From Effrenium voratum (Eukaryota > Sar > Dinophyceae > Suessiales > Symbiodiniaceae): a stretch of DNA of 64,000 nucleotides. Shown here piece after piece: positions 58,206 to 64,000 of the stretch; within the stretch, counting starts at the first letter, position 1; every line of letters begins with the position of its first letter. The translations under genes and the position numbers were made by a program. Location: the NCBI GenBank assembly GCA_963377175.1, contig CAUJNA010003057.1, positions 276,001 through 340,000 on the forward strand, read 5' to 3'. The notes under the pieces were generated by a model. That model was not told the DNA's origin. It did no database searches and worked only from the letters and a program-made list of their open reading frames with translations.

Positions 58206-58354
58206 CCATGGCGTTCCCAAGCGCCCGGCCACGCTCGCGGCCGCGGCCGTCGCAGGTGCCGCAGAGTGGCCACCTGTCGCTGAGCTTCTGCGAGCCGCAG
58301 CCGGAGGTGTCGGAGCCGTGGTCCTTTCAGCGAGTGCTGGACAGGAGCCTCGCT
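58206..58354 (+). CDS. LRR-type exon 15 (tentative)
   Basis: GC-rich stretch after acceptor TTTTTGGAGGAGTGAG. The frame MAFPSARPRSRPRPSQVP then QSGHLSLSFCEPQPEVSE and PWSFQRVLDRSLA contains an LRR-like strand (GHLSLSFCEPQ) before a stop at 58355. The plus-one frame is also open and Ala-rich, so the frame is uncertain. A two-base entry would fit exon 14. Confidence 0.4.
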
Positions 58355-58406
58355 TGATCCGCTCTTCTTCTTGTTTGTGCGTGTGTGTCTGTGTGTGTGT
58401 GTTTTT

Positions 58407-58521
58407 TCTAGATCCAGTAGTGCCCTTTCTCACCCTTTTTTGGTTGGGAGAGTTCCCCTGCTAAAATAGACTACAGGAAAAAGGGTACCCTTATTCTAAC
58501 CTCTCTACTGGAGGAGCTAGT
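58407..58521. mobile_element. Small TIR element, family 1, copy 2
   Basis: Ends CTAGATCCAGTAG (58408-58420) and CTACTGGAGGAGCTAGT (58505-58521) are inverted repeats. The interior (CTAAAATAGACTACAGG, AAAAGGGTACCCTTATTCTA) is nearly identical to copy 1 at 2123-2239, 56 kb away. It lies in an intron-like position right after a (TG)n tract. Confidence 0.7.
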
Positions 58522-59008
58522 TTTCAACCATGCCCCATATGGTGCAAGCAGGGAGGTTTGCAAGGCCACCGCGCGACAGGAAAACAAGCGACGCCGAAAA
58601 AATAGCGGGTGGGTTGGGCCCTTCCCGGCTGGATGACGCGGTGTGCCCTCTTCCTGTTCGGGTGAGGTATCTCTTCGAGGCATTCCTTTTCAACCTCTAC
58701 AACCGTTTGTCCCATCTTCACTCAACCACTGTCCTGAACACTCCACTTTCATTGATGTGGTTGGTTGCACTTGTTGTTTCGCCCATTGAGTCATTAGGGG
58801 TTAGGGGAATTGCATATTCTTGACCACGGGTGTGTGATTTTGCCCTGGCTCTCTGCGAATCGTCCCAAAATCCAAAATCACGCCACTTAAGCCTCCATGC
58901 CCACTTTTCGCACCCAGCCGCAACCACGGGACCCCTCTCGCAAGCAAAAAGGAAGTTGAACGCTCACCAGCGTCCGAGGACTTGGTGCGAGAGGCGGGTG
59001 AGCCCCAG

Positions 59009-59115
59009 CTGCTACCAGATGGCGCAGCTCTTGCGGCAGTGGCATTTGGCAGAGGAGGACCCTGAGACGAAGCTCATCCTCCTGGAGGCCAATTCGATAG
59101 GGCTGAACCTAGGGA
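59009..59115 (+). CDS. LRR-type exon 16
   Basis: From acceptor GGTGAGCCCCAG the frame reads CYQMAQLLRQWHLAEEDP then ETKLILLEANSIGLNLGK, with LRR strand TKLILLEANSIGL. No GT donor follows promptly; a GA or GC donor near 59112-59118 is suspected. The frame remains open to 59474. Confidence 0.55.
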
Positions 59116-60342
59116 AGGCTTCAGCTGACACCAATGCTTCCAGCTGTTGGGGAAAAAGGGTACCCTCATCAGGAAACACACACCATGTATGCGATATGGT
59201 GACAAGACCCCTCGTTCGTTGGGATGAAACTATTGTCACACTTGATCCAAGTCCTCCTGCGACATGTGTTTGTTTTTCTTTTTCGGGGGGTCCGCATGTT
59301 GACTCATTCCGACTTCATGTCCTAAACCTTGGACGCATTGTGCTGCCTGCAAATCTGCCAGTTCACCAACCATGCTTCAGACAATTTGTTGCCTCCCCCT
59401 TAGGCAACCCAACAGCGGTTCAGCCCACAAAGCAAAAAACTGATGGCCCAGGCACGTGCCTGTCCGAACCGTAACCTTTCTGTTTACTTTCCTCCAGCCA
59501 AGGGAAGGCTTGATTGTGTGCTTCGCGCTGTTGGGTGTTCAACCAACTTAGCAAGCAAGTCATGGCCATGGTTGTTTCTGAGGGTTTGCCCCAGTTGCTC
59601 CAGTTAAAACCACTGTTATAAGTTACAATCTACTTTCTAAGTCGGCATAGTCAGCTCAACGCCCAAGTACCCACAGCTTCATTGGGGCACGGGATTTGTC
59701 CCCAGAATTTGTGCAGCCTGGAGATTCATTCTCGATGAATTTCCCGGTAGTTCTTGTTTTTAACTTGCTTTTCCTGAATATCGTTGTTTTTTTTGTTCCG
59801 TAAAGTCGTGTAAAACTACTAAAACTGCTATATGTTCGTGAGATTGCAGAATTGGTCCCTTTTTACGTTTGCCCCGCCCGGAATGACCCGCAAAACGCCC
59901 GCACAAAGCCCGCAAACGCCCGCAAAACCCTGCAAACGCCTGCAAATCAGAAAAGACGTTTTTGGGTTCGGGGGTCGCCGAAAACTCCTAGAAACCATTT
60001 AGAACGTCCAACACGCCCAAAACTACCAGGAAACCAAAACGCCTCGGAAAAGGCCGGCCTTGCCGTCTAAGTAGACTCAACGCTTTGCTCCCTTGCGTTT
60101 CCTTTGGTGCCGAAAGACAGTGACTCAATTGGGGAACCCACAGAAAGCTGAACAAATGAACCAAAGGTTACGTAGCCAGGATTACCAGCCACTGACCTGA
60201 GGTACCCTACTTGGATGACCGCCTCAGTAGGTGGTTGATAACCGTGGTTGAGATTTCTCCCCCAAAAAACGGATTTACTCTATGTCCCACTTCGGACGAA
60301 TCTCAACCCTAGGGTTAGCCACGAACTGGGCCCTATGGTCAG

Positions 60343-60463
60343 CGAAGTCCTTGTTCACTGCGAGGTCTTAGCCAAGGACTTCATTGTCTCCTCCGCGTTG
60401 CTCAAAGAGATGTGCGCCTCACAGCCCAACATGCTACGGGAGATCCTGACCCTCCGCCTGCAC
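60343..60463 (+). CDS. LRR-type exon 17
   Basis: From acceptor CCCTATGGTCAG the frame reads EVLVHCEVLAKDFIVSSA, LLKEMCASQPNMLREILT then LRLH before donor CAC/GTTTTC. It has an LRR-like helix and strand (ALLKEMCASQPNMLREILTL). An acceptor five bases later is equally possible and would change the entry phase. Confidence 0.55.
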
Positions 60464-60576
60464 GTTTTCTTATGAGGTCTACGGTGCAGTCTTGCGGTAG
60501 TGCATGCTTGTGTTACATTTGTAGGAAACAAGTGGTCCTGTGAGGTTTTGTGTTTTCTTGTGATTTGCTGTTTGCT

Positions 60577-60859
<283 letters not shown>

Positions 60860-61058
60860 TGCACTATAGTGTATTGTTGTGTTGTTGTTGCCGTTCTTTC
60901 TGCGATGTGTTGTGTGACTTGCTGTGCGGTGTGTTGTGCGGTGTTGTGTTGTGTATTGTTTTCCTGTTATATTGTTATTCGTTGTTATGCGTTTGTTATT
61001 CGTTGTTATGCGTTGTGGTTCGTTGTGTTTTGTTGCGGTACGTGCCAAGTTGTGCTGC

Positions 61059-61140
61059 GTTTGTTTGTTTGTTTGTTTGTTTGTTTGCTTGTTTGTTCGT
61101 TTGTTTGTCTGTCTGTTTGTCTGTCTGTTTGTCTGTCTCT
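61059..61140. repeat. (TTTG)n and (TGTC)n microsatellite
   Basis: TTTGTTTGTTTG passing into TGTCTGTCTG units, in the T-rich stretch before the next exons. Confidence 0.85.
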
Positions 61141-61286
61141 TTTCTTTTTTTGGCTTTGCAAACCGGTCAGGTAGTGACTAATGTGGAAGCAGATTCACAT
61201 CGAACGTGGCCGGGCATCTCCATTCAACAGCATGGCACACCTCCAACGGCACTAATTTCAGCTGTCTGAGACTGATAAGAGGTCAG

Positions 61287-61495
61287 AGTTGTTTAAAGCC
61301 CACCTGCCCTTCTACTCGCACCCAAAAGAGAGGCGAGTGTGTTCTCATCTGAAGCACCGCTTAGTTTCTGGCACTTGTTTGGGCAATTTTGCTTCACGAA
61401 TCCAGCTGGATGTCCGGTGCATGGCTCCGCCCTGGGCTGTTGAAGGCCGCCATGTCATGTTTGGAATCAGCATGGTGGGCTGCAACATCTCCAGT
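61287..61495 (+). CDS. Exon of unknown domain
   Basis: From acceptor GATAAGAGGTCAG: LFKAHLPFYSHPKERRVC, LVSGTCLGNFASRIQLDV, RCMAPPWAVEGRHVMFGI, SMVGCNISS, up to donor TCCAGT/GTGTGT on a codon boundary. It is cysteine-rich and not an LRR. It joins in frame to 61561. No family recognised. Confidence 0.5.
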
Positions 61496-61560
61496 GTGTG
61501 TCTAAACAGGGATTGGGACCCCCCACTATTTTGTGTTTGTCCGTTTTTCTTGCCAAGAAG

Positions 61561-61800
61561 GTCAAGACAGGTCTCGAAGGCGAACCGGTTGCTCAATATG
61601 TGGGAGAGCCCTTTTACCCCTCATGGTTGGACATGCATTTTCCAAGGCCAGTCTTGAGGCCGACGCTTGAGACCCTCTGCTTTGAGACAGGCCATGTTCA
61701 CTATGGTGTTTTGGACAAGTTGCTGTCGAGGCCCACTTTTGGAGTGCCCTTTTTGCCTCATTCGTGCAGACCCGCCAGACGCGCCAGTCTGTTCAGCTGA
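61561..61800 (+). CDS. Exon of unknown domain, possibly terminal
   Basis: From acceptor TTTTTCTTGCCAAGAAG on a codon boundary: VKTGLEGEPVAQYVGEPF, YPSWLDMHFPRPVLRPTL, ETLCFETGHVHYGVLDKL, LSRPTFGVPFLPHSC and a stop at 61800. It is convincingly coding, with aromatic and proline residues throughout. With 61287-61495 it makes ~148 residues across a 65-nt intron. It may be the end of a gene or a non-LRR module. I do not recognise it. Confidence 0.5.
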   Translation, partial: VKTGLEGEPVAQYVGEPFYPSWLDMHFPRPVLRPTLETLCFETGHVHYGVLDKLLSRPTFGVPFLPHSCRPARRASLFS

Positions 61801-63194
61801 GGAGCCGTTTGATCCATTGCATCCGTGGGCGGGCTCAGCAATACCTGGCCACCATGTGCCTGCCTCAAGCAGCGATTTGGGGGGGGGGGGGGTTTAGACC
61901 GTTGATGATACATCACTCGTTCATTCCGCTTTCAGATTAGGTCAGGTAAGGATGGCATTCCATGTGTACAAGCGAACTAAGCCCAAACAACATCAATGTT
62001 TATCCCCCGTCTCAGCAGCGCCGGCACCCCTATTGCTTATTGCCACACTGATATTGGATTATACAAACATGGTGTTGTTCCGGTTTAGCAAAAGTCAATA
62101 TGGTCCCTGGCTCTCACTTGCGTTTGGGTTGAGCACAAGGGCGTCCAAAGCCCCCTGGACGCGGATCATCAGCGATGTCAAGCTTCAACTGAGGAAACCT
62201 GGAGTTTGCTTTGACCCCTAGCATTTGAGCGCATGGGCCTTTACTCCCAAAATAAATGTTTGCGAACCCTTCAATCAGTATTTCTTTTCAGAAAGTCCCT
62301 TGCGAATCTTTCCAAGGCAGCCTTTGTTTCCTCGCTTTCAACCCAAGGATCTTGGCAACAGTACATGAGGTAGACATGTTGGATATGTTTGAGATGGTTG
62401 TAGGACGCCTCCTGTTTGATGTATGTTTGAGGACTCGATACGTTTCATGTTGAGACGGACATACTACTGTTAGCAGCTACTAGTCTTTCACGCCGTCTTG
62501 CCTCTCGGATCATTTCTGTCCAATACAGTGAGCCACGACCTGAACAGGCCTTTGAAAGAGCCCTTTCTTGCTGGGGGGCTGCTATGTCACGATGTGGAAT
62601 CATGAACGGTTTGCAGTGTTGTTCAACCCGGAAGCTCTTGCGATGCATAGGAAGCCCCGTCTGGTCAAAGCCTGAATTTGGTCGATCAGGCGAGATGGTG
62701 TCTCAAGGGAGCGTTTGGATACAGGCCTAAGGTTAAGCTTGTCGGGGCAGTCAGCTCAAATGGTCAGATAGGGAGTCACCCTGGGAGCAGAGATCGAGTC
62801 CAGCAATTGGGGGAGTTTCGTTGGCCTTTGTTTAACAGTGACATGCTTTTGCCAACCCCATGTGATGGAATTGGCAATAGGCGGGTAGCGAGGCTTTCGA
62901 ATGAAGGCGCAAGCGCAGCCCAAAGCGGAGGTTTGGTTTGGTGGAGTTCCGTTGCTTGTGGCGCTAAGCCAATTTGGGTGGGCCATGCACGCATCCTGCA
63001 GCCTGGACATCATTGACATCATTTTCTCACTTGGGTCTGGGCGATTAGTAAGTAATTGGGAACTCTGGTTGTGAGCTGGCTATGAGCCGCGGATCACTTG
63101 GACCCATGACTGGTGTGGCTTACCATGTTGCCCAGCACTTACCGGACGTACCCGGGAAACCGATTCTTTTGAGGGGTTCTGTGTGCAAACCGAG
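61801..63194. other. Unresolved, probably partly coding
   Basis: A G14 run lies at about 61879-61892. Protein-like patches on the plus strand include LANLSKAAFVSSLSTQGS near 62300-62365 (after acceptor TTTCTTTTCAG) and SRRLASRIISVQYSEPRP then QAFERALSCWGAAMSRCG near 62485-62610. No family or consistent splice pattern was established. Confidence 0.35.
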
Positions 63195-63268
63195 GCTCGC
63201 TCCCTCGGTTTGCTCCTTCCTTCGGGTCATGGACAATGTGAAGAAGCTGCTGCTCGTCTCGGGGCCAG
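63195..63268 (+). CDS. LRR-type exon 18
   Basis: Acceptor GTGCAAACCGAG, then LAPSVCSFLRVMDNVKKL and LLVSGP, ending at donor CCAG/GTGCCT with one base left. VKKLLLVSG is an LRR strand. Phase-compatible with 63585-63691 (Glu at the join). Confidence 0.6.
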
Positions 63269-63584
63269 GTGCCTCCAAACCCCCCATCACACTTCCCAAG
63301 TTGGACTTGAGTCATTTGGGAAGGCCAATTTCGTCGCAGGTTCTGCCATCCCAAGTGACTCAAGTTTGGCCTTCCCAATTTTGGCCATCCCGTGCTGTGG
63401 CCAATTCATCCAGACAATGACATCTGAGATCCAACCCAGCAAAGTTTGAAGAGAAAGGTTCGGAAAGATAAATGGGTCTCTCTTTTTGAGGGTTCCCTGT
63501 TTGTTAGGTTTGAAAGGGACACCAACAGGAAAACTCCACGGTACCCTAATAACAGACACACCCCATCTGAGGTTCGGTTAACAG

Positions 63585-63691
63585 AGGAACGAACCGAGCT
63601 CATTGTTGCGGCACAAATCGCTTCACTTCTCCGCTGTCCCTCCGCATTTGAGAAGATGTTGTCTGTTTCAAGAGAACACCTTGTTGGTTAG
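63585..63691 (+). CDS. LRR-type exon 19, possibly terminal
   Basis: Acceptor TTCGGTTAACAG, two-base entry, then ERTELIVAAQIASLLRCP and SAFEKMLSVSREHLVG before TAG. The helix plus strand AAQIASLLRCPSAFEKMLSV resembles the end of an LRR. The stop may be genuine or lie just past a donor (CTT/GTTGGT). Confidence 0.6.
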
Positions 63692-63850
63692 CTTGAAGGC
63701 TTGCAAGCTAAGGCATTTTGGAAAGGATGAGCCCCTGTTGGGGTCCTGTTCAGGGACTTAAGATGTTTGACCAATCGTGTGGCTAGTTTCAACCCAACGC
63801 CATGGCGTAAGTTCCGTGCAAGGGTTATAAGCAAGGTGGCACATACCCCT

Positions 63851-63913
63851 GTCCCTGTCAGGATTCGATCCTAAGCACGCAATCGAATGCTTAATACTTT
63901 ATCCTATGATGAC
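63851..63913 (-). ncRNA. tRNA-like remnant (B-box-like)
   Basis: Read on the minus strand, GGATCGAATCC (63861-63871) differs at one base from the tRNA B-box GGTTCGAATCC and can form a short T-arm. Upstream, AAGCATTCGATTGCGTGCTT resembles an anticodon arm. No complementary acceptor stem was found, so this is at best a tRNA fragment or SINE head. Confidence 0.25.
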
Positions 63914-64000
63914 CAAATATGGCTTTTCGCAGCTCCCAGCAGCCTTCAGTCAAATAGGCTTCATGTTACTGCCTGGTGGGTGAAATCTGTGTTTCGACCG

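Overview
The window looks like nuclear DNA of a dinoflagellate, most likely Symbiodiniaceae-type. The strongest evidence is an intronless gene at 22703-24157. It encodes a ubiquitin-fold N-terminus followed by a string of almost identical 41-residue RCC1-like repeats (core AFAAILESGAVVTWG), a type I know to be abundant in Symbiodinium-group proteomes. Supporting signs are balanced base composition, very sparse coding, short exons in long repeat-filled introns, many microsatellites and several unrelated minisatellites. Nothing looks bacterial, organellar or viral. No rRNA gene and no complete tRNA gene was seen.

Layout. 1-8.5 kb is mostly non-coding, with two small terminal-inverted-repeat (TIR) elements and one clear orphan coding stretch (2616-3123). 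8.5-10.3 kb holds an AT microsatellite and an array of ~110-bp units in both orientations. 10.3-18 kb is sparse, with one good exon (12208-12573). 18.1-21.3 kb is three satellites back to back: a ~60-bp unit, a 13-bp unit and a 73-bp unit. A ~0.7-kb unique segment follows, then the RCC1-like gene. The 73-bp satellite and the ~0.7-kb segment then recur at 24.8-26.5 kb, so the gene lies between two direct copies of one block.

From ~28 kb to the right end the plus strand carries many short exons. Those at 28.0-32.5 kb may form one gene of unknown function. From 35.4 to 63.7 kb most exons encode one leucine-rich repeat (LRR) each. Seven neighbouring exon pairs (including one non-LRR pair and one pair in the 28-32 kb group) can be joined with matching phase at plausible GT-AG sites. 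I read this as one very long LRR gene, or two or three in tandem, with introns that host TIR elements, a hairpin cluster, a 1.1-kb CCAAAGACAT-rich repeat, a GGTCGG-rich repeat and a 281-bp compound TG/CGTG/GGTG microsatellite. One LRR exon (45705-46081) and the last RCC1-like repeat carry frameshifts.

Limits: dinoflagellate genes can use GC or GA donors, so exon ends are approximate unless a GT-AG pair is stated. Many long open frames here are by-products of tandem repeats and were left out.
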